64,000 nt of DNA from contig JAIUCV010000076.1 in NCBI GenBank assembly GCA_026724425.1, forward strand, positions 3,557,501-3,621,500, read 5' to 3'. Below, piece after piece: positions 31,826 to 42,564 of this stretch. Numbering within the stretch: the first letter of the stretch is position 1; each line of letters begins with the position of its first letter. The notes under the pieces are model-generated. The model saw only the letters and a program-made list of their open reading frames with translations, was not told the origin of the DNA and ran no database searches. Source of the DNA: Erythrophleum ivorense. Taxonomy: Eukaryota; Streptophyta; Magnoliopsida; Fabales; Fabaceae. The position numbers were made by a program, and so were the translations under genes.

Positions 31826-33497
31826 TGATGGGGATTAAACTTTTCCCAATTTCTACCCCTTTTCTGCAAGTGCACAGATCGAGAGTAGCAACGGGTATAT
31901 CGAACACAAGGACCAGTTTGTACACTACAAGGTATGAGATTGAGATTTAGCTAGGAAAGCAATATGAGTTTGGTTGTTGTCACGATTAAAGCAAGTAAAG
32001 AAAGCAAGTAAACAAAGCAAAATAAAGTTGTAAATCAATGGATGGAAAGCGCTAAGCAATAGGATAATCTCGGGATGAGTGATTCAAGCAAGCAAGTTCG
32101 ATTTGTTAGGGATTTAAGAATGTGTACCACCTAGAACTCAAGACACTAATTTAGATCTTTCCACTTCCGTGGCTCCGACCCCTATGTTGATCTATCTAAT
32201 CGCTAAACTTTTGGTATGTCCTTAGATATTCAAACAAGCATTAATTCGATCAAGTCTCAATTGTTCACAACCTCTAGTAAATCAACTTCCGCAGTCTAAG
32301 AGAGAGTTGCCCACCAAATACTAGTTCAGGCGAATGATTCATCACTTCCGTGGCTCAAATCTACCTAGGATCATATGTTGATTGGCCAGATCAACACCAA
32401 GCAATGAACACAAGCAAAGGTGAAGAGTTTATGTAAACCCTAATTCTAGATATCGATTCTCAAGCAAGCATGAACACTATCCTTTGATTTCCTATCACTT
32501 AACAAGGTAACTACTCAGACATAGAGAAGGAAATCGAATTCATGTTCATAAGAACAGAGATCCGAGATCCTCTCTTGAAGGAGACAATGAAAGAAAGCAA
32601 AAACTATAAGAACTTTTATTGAATAATATTTTGTATCTCTATGTGTGGCTCTCTTCTTTTACAAGGCTAAAAAGATGTATTTATAATGCTTCAGAACTTG
32701 AAGGGCGGCTTGACCTAGGTCTTGGTCGAAACATAAGAGGCGGTGTAAGTTTGGGCTTGAAAACGTGCAAAACGGGCTTCGGAAACGAGCCGGGTCGAGC
32801 GAGGCGTGTCGCGGTCGAGCGGGGCGGTCGACCGGTCGGTCGGGCTGGTGCTCGGGTCGTGCTGGCGGTCGGACGGTCGGACGGGATGATGGTCGGGCGC
32901 GCATGGGATGGTGAAAGGAGGTCGGGTCGGACGGGAGCCTTGGAGGCCCTGTCCGACCGGCTCGGTCGACCGGATGGGTCGTGGAGTTGGAGGAAGGTCG
33001 GGTCGGACGGGAGCCTTGGAGGCCCTGTCCGACCGGCTCGGTCGACCGGTGTCCTCGTGCAGTTAAGGACGGTCGGGTCGGACGGGAGCCTTGGAGGCCC
33101 TGTCCGACCGGTTCGGTCGAGCGGTTGGTGTAGACGTCCGGTTTTCGGCTGATTTGACACTCTTCACTAAAACGATCATATCTCCCATTCTACGTGGCCA
33201 AATTGCATGATTCCAATTGCGTTGTAAAGCTAACTCATGTAGGCATCGCGGCAAACTGGTTTGGGTGAAATCCATTGAGTAGAATGTTTTTGGGGCTCCT
33301 CCAAAGTAAATGATAGTGCATGAAGCTGCTTTGAGGACCTTTGCCTTTGTTTTGCTCCAAATTGCATCTTTTGACCTGAAATGACTCTTGGCACTATATA
33401 TGCATAAAAACTACCTTTTAAAGCAAAAAGCCACGGTAAAACCATGCATAAAGTATATAAAAACGATGTAAAAAGGGTGTAAAATAGAGGTATATCA
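31826..33497 (-). repeat. 3' LTR of element C (left copy)
   Basis: Reads TGATGGGGAT ... GTATATCA on the plus strand. Contains a GC-rich palindromic minisatellite at 32921-33125. The frames at 32619-33152 and 32681-33160 are by-products of that repeat. Confidence 0.93.
32921..33125. repeat. GC-rich minisatellite, three units of about 75 bp, in element C LTR
   Basis: Units start at 32921, 32997 and 33072. Each contains GTCGGACGGG ... CCCTGTCCGAC, itself an inverted repeat, followed by GGTCGACCGG in the first two units (GGTCGAGCGG in the third). The right LTR has the same array at 39084-39288. It is a GC island in AT-rich surroundings. Confidence 0.85.
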
Positions 33498-33510
33498 ACT
33501 CCCCCAGACT
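33498..33510 (-). other. 3' polypurine tract of element C
   Basis: Minus strand AGTCTGGGGGAGT adjoins the 3' LTR. Confidence 0.85.
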
Positions 33511-34477
33511 TAGATCTTTGCTTGTCCCCAAGCAAATAGAATCCAAATCGGAGAAAGAGGTTTGAAAACATGAAAACTCACTTATCCTTTGGCACTTGTA
33601 TCTTCCATTGCTCTGCTTTCACTTGGAGCAAAACTAACTTTGAATCTAGCCTTCCCGTTATGACCTTGAGCTTAGCGAACCATACCGGACCCAACAAATC
33701 TCATCCAGCACTCCAAACTTTCCATTGTCAACTCCTTACAGTATTTAAAGCGTGCGGTCTTTACCAAGGGAGTATTGATCACAGAGCATTGACTCTTACC
33801 CATCCAAGTGTTTGCCAAGACAGTCCTTTTTAGCACATCCAGTTCCATTCCTCTCTCTTTCTCTCTTTTCTTTCGAAGGATCGATCTTTCCCTACTTTTC
33901 TAGGGTATCATTTTATTTTTTCTATCGATCCTTCTTCCCTTTGAATATTTTTCTTTTCTGGGAATATCATAGGATAGGCTTTTGCTTTTCCTTGTTTGAG
34001 TAGGTCTCCATAAGACAAGAAGGTGCAGACGTATGCATTCCTCTTGCTTACACGTTTTCCTTGTGCTTAAAAGCTTTTGATTTTCATTTTGCAGATGAGA
34101 GAGAGGTGGACTGTATCTTTGGTGGACATGTCTCAACTAGACCGGGATGAGGAATCGGCTAATATGTATCTCAAGCCCCTTGACAAGAAAAATTAAAAGT
34201 TCAATTAGGTGGTGGAGTTGACTTTAGATTGTCCGGGTACCTTAGAAATCTTGCCAAATCAGTAGGTCGATCCACCCTCAGTGGTTCCGTTGGGCATTGT
34301 TCGGTGTCAATATTCGCCTTTGTGATCACAAGAGCTTTGGCATGCTAATGGTGAGCTCCTAGGATAGATCATAGTTTCCTAACTTATTTTGACTCAATAA
34401 AACAGAGGTTTTGAAAAAGGTTGATAAGAGAAATAGATATAAGATGAAGACAAGTCATGAACAAACGCATTAGTACC
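33511..34477. other. non-coding region of element C between its two polypurine tracts
   Basis: About 970 bp with no conserved coding sequence. Corresponds in position to 25148-26099 of element B and 59294-60274 of element D. Confidence 0.6.
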
Positions 34478-34511
34478 GACAATCCCCCCAGACTTAACTT
34501 GCACCGTCCCG
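34478..34511 (-). other. internal polypurine-tract-like site of element C
   Basis: Minus strand TTAAGTCTGGGGGGATT, preceded by CACCGGGACGGTGCAAG, the same phrase as in element B. It is 984 nt from the true PPT. Confidence 0.7.
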
Positions 34512-34797
34512 GTGAAAGCAAATCCGATTAAGGGAGGTAAAAGAAAAAGGTAATAAGGCGTTTGTGAATTAGAGGAAAGATGTAACCTGATATGGTATTA
34601 GAAACCGAAGAATGGTTTGATGGATGATATGTCCAGCTACTATGTTGCTCCATAATGTGGATGAGATCCCGGCTTAGATGGTCAAGTGCTGTTGCGCACC
34701 AGCAGTGAGTTTAAAGGGCCGCCTGAGTGTAGGTGAAGTAGGATCATCATGTGGTAGAACAGCAAGTAGGCGTGGGATGTGATGTGGTATGGAATGA

Positions 34798-34985
34798 AAG
34801 TGTGGCGGGATGATATGCAAATGAGGTGGGATGGTATGCAATGAGGTGGGATGGTATGCAAATGAGGTGAGATGGTAGGTAAGTGAGGTGGATGGTATGC
34901 AAATGAGGTGAGATGGTATGCAAGTGAGGTGGGATGGTATGCAAGTGAGGTGGGATGGTATGCAAGTGAGGTGGGATGGCGGGTC
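34798..34985. repeat. minisatellite with about 21-bp unit in element C
   Basis: Around nine copies of GGTGGGATGGTATGCAAGTGA-like units (the unit is given once; variants have aaatga). The long frames on the minus strand here are repeat by-products. Confidence 0.85.
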
Positions 34986-35184
34986 GGTAAGAGGGGACAC
35001 GGTCGATCGGGCGAGGCACCGGTCGACCGTCTTGGTCGACCCGACCATGATGAATGCTGCATTCTTCTTTCCTGAGGTTTCTTTCTACTTCTTTCATGCT
35101 GGATTCTCAAATTTCTGTATCCAAAACTTCAAAACAAAACTATTAAATGAAAACAAAGATTAAAAAGGGATAGAAAAGACCTTA

Positions 35185-35230
35185 TGGGTTGCCTCCCATA
35201 CAGCGCTTGTTTATGGTCTTTAGCTTGACC
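35185..35230 (-). promoter_or_regulatory. conserved post-ORF motif in element C
   Basis: On the minus strand: GTCAAGCTA, 13 nt, AGCGCT, 3 nt, TGGGAGGCAACCCA. It starts 12 nt after the gag-protease stop codon. Confidence 0.8.
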
Positions 35231-35241
35231 GTTGGGCTATT

Positions 35242-37842
35242 CTAAGAAGAAGTTGAAGGACATGGCCTGAGACAAAGCCTTTTTGTGCGTGTCCCATCAC
35301 GTCCTTGTGGATGATCAGGTGGTTCATGAGGGGAGATGAACCGAGAATGCTTGGTAGGAGTGAAAACGGGGACGGCATCATAGAAAACGGATTTGTTGAC
35401 ATTGGCAAGAGAGATGCGGCGGTTTGGCCAATCCATAATGGCGCCAGCAGTTGCCAAGAATGATCTTCCGAGTATAATAGGCATGTCACTTCCTCCTTTG
35501 ATATTCATGATATGAAAATCCACAGGTATCTTTGTATCTCCAATTTCGAGCAAGATATCATAAACAACACCTCTAGGTTGTGCAATAGTGAGATCAGCAA
35601 GTCCAATGCTGATTTGTGAAGGTTGTAGGCGTGTGATCCCAAGGAGTTTGGCAGTGTGTGTGGGCATAAGGTTTATGCATGAACCAGAATCACAAATGTA
35701 GCTATCAAAGTATCTTCCATTGATTGTGCAGGGAATGGTAAACTGTCCTGGATCTTCTATCTTGTAGAGGGTTCGGAAAGATGGTTGCTTCTTAGCTTTC
35801 TCAAATAGCTCCTGAATCTCTTCTGGGGTCTCTTTGCAGTTGTGGAAGAAGTTGGTGAGTGGGTGGTTCTTCCAGGCCTCATGAAAGGTCATGCTGGCGG
35901 GTAGTGTTTGGACAAAGCGGTTGAATTCAGCTAGCTTCTCTCGGGAGATGGGGTTGCTGTACCACTTGGGAGGAGGTGTGGATGGCGGAGATGGGGGTAG
36001 GGTTGCTGCATAAGATGACATAGAGAGGCGGGCTCGCCGAAAGAGTTGCTTAATCTCATCCTTGGTTTCTTTGCTACTAAAGAAAAATTCAACCAAATCG
36101 TGGTTGTTCCAAGCTTCTTCAAAGGGGACATAGAATGGTATGGACTTCACCTTGTTGTTAAATTCCTTGAGCTTCTCTGGGCTTATCTTAGTAGGGTCAA
36201 TGGGTTCATATTGGAATGAATCCTCTGGTTCATCCAAGGTGGTTCTCTTTCTTGAAATGCCGGTGATTCTAGGAAGGGCGAGTGTGCGAGCCGGAGGTGG
36301 AGAGAATCGCGGGTCAGGTTGCTGTGGACTGGTTTCACTTCCTCTAGAGCTTGCATTGCTGTTAAAACTCTGGTTCTCTTCTTCATCATCTTCATAGTCT
36401 TCCTCATACTCTTGATCTTCTTCTTCTTTCTTTACAAGATGTGATGAGTTTTCCTTGGAGATTGCTGTGATGACATTGCAAGGGAAAGGAGGTGGGTTGG
36501 GTGTGGGGCTTCTTTCTCTCTGGTTCTTAGAGAAAAGAGATCCTTCTACAACTGACAGCCGGTTATAGATGATTCCAAGATGTTTGCAATTATCATCATT
36601 GAAGCTATGGGCATCATTGCTCTTGCTGAGTAGCTCGTGGTGTTTTGCAGCAACATCTAGCTTGACAAGGTTGAGTGATCGATCATGGTCTTCCTTGAGT
36701 TGCTTGATATCTTTGTCAAGCTTGATAACTTGGTTAAAAAGAACATCCATCTTTTCTCCAAGGGTGAGATGAACATATTCGATCTTCTTCTCCATCTCTC
36801 TTGTACTTGTGACTTGATAGTCAAGGTACTCTTGTAGCATCTCTTCAAGCTTGGTTAGGTGTGGGTCATGGGGTAATCCTTCTGTGGCTTGGGGTAGCTG
36901 CTCAATGTGCGGTGGAGGTTGGTGGTTCCTATAGGGAGGGTGGTAGGGTTTGAGTAGCGGCACATAGGGTTGTCCACGGGCAAACTTGTTGAGGAAAGCT
37001 TCCTTGTATCTTCTCCATGTCTTGAAATCGTGTTGGGCAGAAAATCTAACCCATTCTTGAGCTCGGCCAGCTAGGGATGTTTAGAACAAGCTGATCTTCT
37101 TTGGGTTCTCTCCCAAACCATAGTAATCACAGAGATTTTCGAAATTCTCAACATGTTCTTGAGCACACTCCGATATGAAGTCATGGAAAGGATCTCTTAC
37201 TACATACTTGATCAGGTCGCCATTGATGGACTCCGGTGGTAAAGAGGCATCATCTTCTTCTTCATAGGATTGGTTGTGGTGAGGGTAAGAGTTTTGGTTA
37301 TACTTGGATTTGAAAGGTGGGTTCCTGCTGAACCTCTTCAAGAAAGCTTCTCTGCAGTCTAACCAAGTGTTGATCTGAAAAGGGGGAGAGTATTGCGCCC
37401 ACTCAAGAGCTCTCCCAGCTAAGGACATGCTAAACAGCATTAGTTTCTTCTCAAAATCGAAAACTCCATAAGAATCACAAAGACCTTCAAAGTGATCAAT
37501 GTGTTCTAGTGCATGCTCATTGTAGAGATCATGGAATTTGTCTCTCTTCACAAACTCAATCAGCTCCAGATCTATTTCTTCTTCTGGTGAGGCTAGAAGG
37601 TGTTCTTCTCTTTCATAGTAGGCTCGGCTAGACGTCTCCAGTTCGGCCGCATTAAGGTAGGGGAGAAGGTTTTTCTTGGTGTTCAAGGGTGCTAGTCCGG
37701 GAGGACTACTGCGAGAATCCCATGAAGGTGAAATAGCTGGAGGGTTTGACATCCTCTTCTCTGTTGGACTGTCTCTAGGAGGAGATATGTGGCGTATAGG
37801 AATCGCCCTTATAGGATTAGGACTTCTCAAATCCTCTTCCAT
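35242..37842 (-). CDS. element C Gag-protease polyprotein with one internal stop and duplicated capsid segment
   Basis: One minus-strand frame of 866 codons from MEEDLRSPNP to the stop at 35242, broken only by TAA at 37083-37081. Residues about 95-195 are a Gag capsid-like segment (DKFHDLYNEHALEHIDHFEG ... SLAGRALEWAQ). Residues about 215-300 repeat it (DPFHDFISECAQEHVENFEN ... SLAGRAQEWVR), with the stop inside the second copy. A downstream ATG at 36963 would give a 573-residue product. Residues about 555-690 hold another duplicated block (EKLKEFNNKVKSIPF / EKLAEFNRFVQTLPA). The aspartic protease active site ICDSGSCINLMP lies near residue 717. No RT is present. It is either a damaged copy or one that relies on stop readthrough. 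Confidence 0.85.
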
Positions 37843-37963
37843 CTAGGAGAAAAACTTAAAACCTGAAAAATCAAAAACAAAAAAGGAAAAACAAGATTAA
37901 ATAACTTAAAACAGGAAAAACCTAGACTAGATCTCTTTCAAGAACTTGTAGGCACGATAATGG

Positions 37964-37981
37964 TCCCCGGCAACGGCGCCA
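37964..37981 (-). other. primer-binding site of element C (tRNA-Asp)
   Basis: Minus strand TGGCGCCGTTGCCGGGGA, a few bases from the 5' LTR end at 37989. Confidence 0.9.
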
Positions 37982-37988
37982 AAAAGCT

Positions 37989-39660
37989 TGATGGGGATTA
38001 AACTTTTCCCAATTTCTACCCCTTTTCTGCAAGTGCACAGATCGAGAGTAGCAACGGGTATATCGAACACAAGGACCAGTTTGTACACTACAAGGTATGA
38101 GATTGAGATTTAGCTAGGAAAGCAATATGAGTTTGGTTGTTGTCACGATTAAAGCAAGTAAAGAAAGCAAGTAAACAAAGCAAAATAAAGTTGTAAATCA
38201 ATGGATGGAAAGCGCTAAGCAATAGGATAATCTCGGGATGAGTGATTCAAGCAAGCAAGTTCGATTTGTTAGGGATTTAAGAATGTGTACCACCTAGAAC
38301 TCAAGACACTAATTTAGATCTTTCCACTTCCGTGGCTCCGACCCCTATGTTGATCTATCTAATCGCTAAACTTTTGGTATGTCCTTAGATATTCAAACAA
38401 GCATTAATTCGATCAAGTCTCAATTGTTCACAACCTCTAGTAAATCAACTTCCGCAGTCTAAGAGAGAGTTGCCCACCAAATACTAGTTCAGGCGAATGA
38501 TTCATCACTTCCGTGGCTCAAATCTACCTAGGATCATATGTTGATTGGCCAGATCAACACCAAGCAATGAACACAAGCAAAGGTGAAGAGTTTATGTAAA
38601 CCCTAATTCTAGATATCGATTCTCAAGCAAGCATGAACACTATCCTTTGATTTCCTATCACTTAACAAGGTAACTACTCAGACATAGAGAAGGAAATCGA
38701 ATTCATGTTCATAAGAACAGAGATCCGAGATCCTCTCTTGAAGGAGACAATGAAAGAAAGCAAAAACTATAAGAACTTTTATTGAATAATATTTTGTATC
38801 TCTATGTGTGGCTCTCTTCTTTTACAAGGCTAAAAAGATGTATTTATAATGCTTCAGAACTTGAAGGGCGGCTTGACCTAGGTCTTGGTCGAAACATAAG
38901 AGGCGGTGTAAGTTTGGGCTTGAAAACGTGCAAAACGGGCTTCGGAAACGAGCCGGGTCGAGCGAGGCGTGTCGCGGTCGAGCGGGGCGGTCGACCGGTC
39001 GGTCGGGCTGGTGCTCGGGTCGTGCTGGCGGTCGGACGGTCGGACGGGATGATGGTCGGGCGCGCATGGGATGGTGAAAGGAGGTCGGGTCGGACGGGAG
39101 CCTTGGAGGCCCTGTCCGACCGGCTCGGTCGACCGGATGGGTCGTGGAGTTGGAGGAAGGTCGGGTCGGACGGGAGCCTTGGAGGCCCTGTCCGACCGGC
39201 TCGGTCGACCGGTGTCCTCGTGCAGTTAAGGACGGTCGGGTCGGACGGGAGCCTTGGAGGCCCTGTCCGACCGGTTCGGTCGAGCGGTTGGTGTAGACGT
39301 CCGGTTTTCGGCTGATTTGACACTCTTCACTAAAACGATCATATCTCCCATTCTACGTGGCCAAATTGCATGATTCCAATTGCGTTGTAAAGCTAACTCA
39401 TGTAGGCATCGCGGCGAACTGGTTTGGGTGAAATCCATTGAGTAGAATGTTTTTGGGGCTCCTCCAAAGTAAATGATAGTGCATGAAGCTGCTTTGAGGA
39501 CCTTTGCCTTTGTTTTGCTCCAAATTGCATCTTTTGACCTGAAATGACTCTTGGCACTATATATGCATAAAAACTACCTTTTAAAGCAAAAAGCCACGGT
39601 AAAACCATGCATAAAGTATATAAAAACGATGTAAAAAGGGTGTAAAATAGAGGTATATCA
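37989..39660 (-). repeat. 5' LTR of element C (right copy)
   Basis: Same length as the left copy and practically identical; includes the GC-rich array at 39084-39288. Confidence 0.93.
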
Positions 39661-40266
39661 GCCATGTAGGACGCCTTTATGCTGCACCCAGGTGAGGGAG
39701 CGCAACATTTATGGAACTACTTATATTCAGGAAACGACAGAGTAGGTCCGTGTTTTGAGGCTGACCATGAAGGAAACTCAGGATAGAAAAAAGAGTTACG
39801 CTGGTAGGCGGAGGAGAGAGATTGAGTTTCAGGTTGGAGATCGTGTGTATCTCAAGATGGCTATGTTGAGGGGTCCTAATGGATCCATAGCAGAGAACAA
39901 GCTGTGTCCGCGGTTTATGGGTCCATTCCAGTGGTGGAGCGAGTTGGACCAGTGGCGTACCGGCTTGAGTTACCTCCGATCATGAGGGCATTCCATAAGG
40001 TGTTTCACGTTTCAATGTTGAGGAAATGCCTTCATCCTTCAGAGGAGTTAGTGGCTAGGATTCCAGAGGATCTTAGGCCTGATTTGACGGTTCTGGCGGT
40101 TCCTGTGAGGATTCTTGAGAGGAGAGTCAAGGTTATGCGGCACAAGAAGATACTGTTGCTGAGAGTTCTTTGGGACTGTAGCGGTACAGAGGATGAGACT
40201 TGGGAGCCTGAGGCAAAGATGAAGCTGAAGCTCAGGAAGTGGTTTGACAAGCAGGTCGCGGAGTGA
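39661..40266 (+). pseudogene. element A integrase C-terminus and chromodomain-like tail
   Basis: Resumes A's integrase after element C. It shows the integrase C-terminal GPFxVxERVGPVAYRLELP-like strand and HVSMLRKC, with one frame change near 39940. A chromodomain-like tail (40090-40263) follows, with RILERRV, VLWDCSGTEDETWEPE and a C-terminal helix. Such tails target chromoviruses to heterochromatin by reading histone marks. The stop TGA is at 40264-40266. Confidence 0.8.
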
Positions 40267-40901
40267 GCTTCTTCATCTTTGTGGTTCCAGTTGTTTAGCT
40301 TTTTGCTATGTTGTTTTATGTATTTTTCGTTTTCGTTGTAACGATATACATTTTTGGAGATTTATAAGATGGAGTTTTTCCTTATTTTCCTGTGTTTCGG
40401 ATGTTACGAGTTTGTTGACCAGTTGGGTCGTGAGTCAGTTCTAGTCGGATATGTTATAGACGTTTCAGAATTTTTACCTAGGGACCGTGGTGTCCCGGAA
40501 TAACTCCTTACATTTTTGGAGACGGTGGTTCTCCGACAGACTTATCTTAGTGTAGTGGCCTCAGTATAAGTGGTTGAGAATGCTTATTGAGTGTAGTGGC
40601 TTCAGTATGAACGACTTATCTGGGTGTAGTGGCTCCAGTATAAGTGGTTCTCCTGCATTTCCTTTGAAGATAGTGTTCTCCGGCAGACTTATCTGGGTGT
40701 AGTGGTCCCAGTATAAGTGGTTAGTGTAATGAGTTCAGAGCATTGATGTCGAGGAACATGCGTATAACATAGGATTAGATGCGAGTCTCTGGGATCAGGT
40801 GAGGATCTCTAGTGTTTTAGCCATGTAGGCCAGGTTGGTGGTTTTTAGTAGAAGTGTTTTTGTTGGTATTCGAGGTCGAATCCAGTTTAGTGGGGGAGAA
40901 T
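40267..40901 (+). other. element A 3' non-coding region with minisatellite and polypurine tract
   Basis: At 40530-40722 there are four diverged copies of a unit with GACTTATCTGGGTGTAGTGG and CCAGTATAAGTGG. The purine run AGTGGGGGAGAAT precedes the 3' LTR at 40902. Confidence 0.75.
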
Positions 40902-41921
40902 TGTAACATCCATAAACCGAATTATTGCTGTGTGCGAGTCGTGTCGACGGTCGACAACGGTTATTGAATTTGATTTTCGGTTCGATTTAAGTCGCCCGGT
41001 TTAGCAGTGGTTATGTGGAGAAGCCCTAAGTCTAATTTTAAAAGAGGAAGAGCCGCTTTTTATTCACAGTTTTCGAGACAGAGCGTCAAAGAGGTGAGAA
41101 GACGATATTTTTTGGGAGAAATCTGGGTTTTTGGATCAAAATTCATCACTGTTCATCCTTGTTCATCATGATCACTTGTGTTTTCCCTTTTTCAATCCGA
41201 TTTCAAGGTGAGTGCGTGACCGTAGGCTCGTGAATCCTAGATCTGTTGAATTTGATTGATTGTGGTTGATGTTCATGACGTTTATGTGCTGTTTAATGTG
41301 TTTATTCGTGATTTTGTGATGATTGTGGTATTTTCTGTGTTTCTCGCGTTGTTCAGTTGCGTCTGGTATCGCTCTGTGAATCGGGTGTCGACCGAGACCG
41401 AGTGCTGATCGGTTATGTGGTTCAGTTTAATTGGTAATTAATTGGTTTAATTAATTGGCTAAGAATAATTAATTGGTATTTCGGTTTAATTAATTATTTA
41501 TTTGTTCGAAATTAATTATGGAAATTATTTTAGTAATTACGGAAATTATTTAAATATTGGTTAATGTCTGATAATCGCGTAATTGGCCTGTAGACGGGAT
41601 GACCGTCTCATTAAGTGTTTATGAAATACTTATGCATCTTTGTTCCTGATGTGATGCAGGTAAAAGAAAAGTGTGATCGCGGAATCTAGACCGAAGAAAA
41701 GGATGATATGGTGTTAGAATTATTTGTTTAAGTTGTTAGTGGCACATGGTATTTAGGTTGCTACCATTTTATTTATTCTGGATTTAATTTGTTGGTTGAA
41801 TAATTATTTATTTGATTATTGGTTGAATAATTATTTATTTGATTATTTATTTAATGAATTGATTTTATTTATTTTTTGAGGATTCTGCATTGTTTAATTA
41901 TAAAAAAGCTCGGTTGTTTCA
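40902..41921 (+). repeat. 3' LTR of element A, without the Helitron
   Basis: TGTAACATCC ... TTTCA, 1020 bp. It shows the unoccupied Helitron site near 41618 and only one palindrome (41384-41399, degenerate). A 27-bp direct repeat (ttgaataattatttatttgatta) sits near 41796-41860. Confidence 0.88.
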
Positions 41922-42560
41922 ATTACAAGGCTGCTTTCGGAGAGATTGAAAAAAGTTTTGCCTCAACTCATTCTTCCAAATCAGACAGCCTTCATCAAAG
42001 ACAGACTACTCTTAGGGGGGGTTATTGGAAGTAGAATTTGTGTGGATTTGAAAGATTTTGAAAGTCAAGAGAATTGTTAAATTTATAAAGAGTTTTTGTT
42101 AGATTTGAAAAGAGTATGTAAATTTAGGAAATCAATCAAAATATTTTATTCTAAAGGATTTTGAAAATCTAAGGGTTATTGATAGTATTTTGAAAGTTTT
42201 GTTTCATGAGTTAATTTGTTTAAAATCCATCTTCCAATAACAAGGATTTTAATGGATTCATGAAATCATTAAAACACAAACTTTTTGAATAACAATGGAT
42301 TCTGTATGGAATTTAAAAATCATCAAACCAATAACAATGGATTTTAGTAAGATTATCAGAATTCATAAACCAATAATAATGGATTCTTAAAATTTAAAAA
42401 ATTCTTTGAAATCCATCTCCCAATAACCCCCCCTTAGAAAATGTCCTCCTCGCGGCAGAAGTTATAAACGGGTATCATCGCCAGGATCTTTCCCCAAGGA
42501 TTACTCTAAAGACTGATATTGCAAAAGCTTTTGATTCCATGCGTTGGGATTTCATCATTT
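41922..42560 (+). pseudogene. LINE reverse transcriptase fragment, right piece, interrupted by a MITE
   Basis: Positions 41927-42014 and 42434-42560 form one open frame. It includes RLKKVLPQLILPNQTAFIKD and, beyond the MITE, TDIAKAFDSMRWDF with the conserved AFD aspartate of the RT active site. It continues the frame of 14231-14317, so all three pieces come from one LINE copy. The LINE is cut at about 42560 by an LTR fragment. Confidence 0.85.
42015..42433. mobile_element. Tourist-type MITE (PIF/Harbinger)
   Basis: Terminal inverted repeats GGGGGGGTTATTGG / CCAATAACCCCCCC are perfect over 14 bp. The 3-bp TSD is TTA (42012-42014, 42434-42436). The interior is AT-rich without an ORF. 419 bp. 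Confidence 0.9.
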
Positions 42561-42564
42561 CTTA

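Larger units (their letters stand above)
31826..39660 (-). mobile_element. element C: very young, gag-protease-only Athila-like retrotransposon (minus strand)
   Basis: TSD gccat on both sides (31821-31825 and 39661-39665). LTRs are 31826-33497 and 37989-39660, 1672 bp each, with only one difference that I can find (near 33246 versus 39415). The PBS is tRNA-Asp type. The element encodes Gag-protease only and has no RT or integrase. The single LTR difference points to a very recent jump. Confidence 0.93.
14318..41921 (+). mobile_element. element A: old Ty3/gypsy chromovirus carrying nested insertions
   Basis: The LTRs start TGTAACATCC and end GTTTCA. The primer-binding site is initiator-Met type, and the order is gag, protease, RT, RNase H, integrase, chromodomain-like tail. 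TSDs are gttac (14313-14317) and attac (41922-41926), with one base different. A Helitron, element B and element C inserted later. Removing them gives an element of about 7.7 kb. The coding part has many stops and frameshifts, and the two LTRs differ by around 10% where I compared them, so it is old and inactive. The clade is probably Tekay/Del from the chromodomain tail. Confidence 0.88.

Noticed and set aside
32619..33160. Long ORFs on both strands (177 and 159 codons), repeated at 38782-39323
   Set aside because: They arise from the GC-rich repeat in the element C LTR, which has few stop codons in any frame.
34674..35110. His/Pro/Thr-repeat ORFs on the minus strand
   Set aside because: Three frames are open through a 21-bp minisatellite; no protein evidence.
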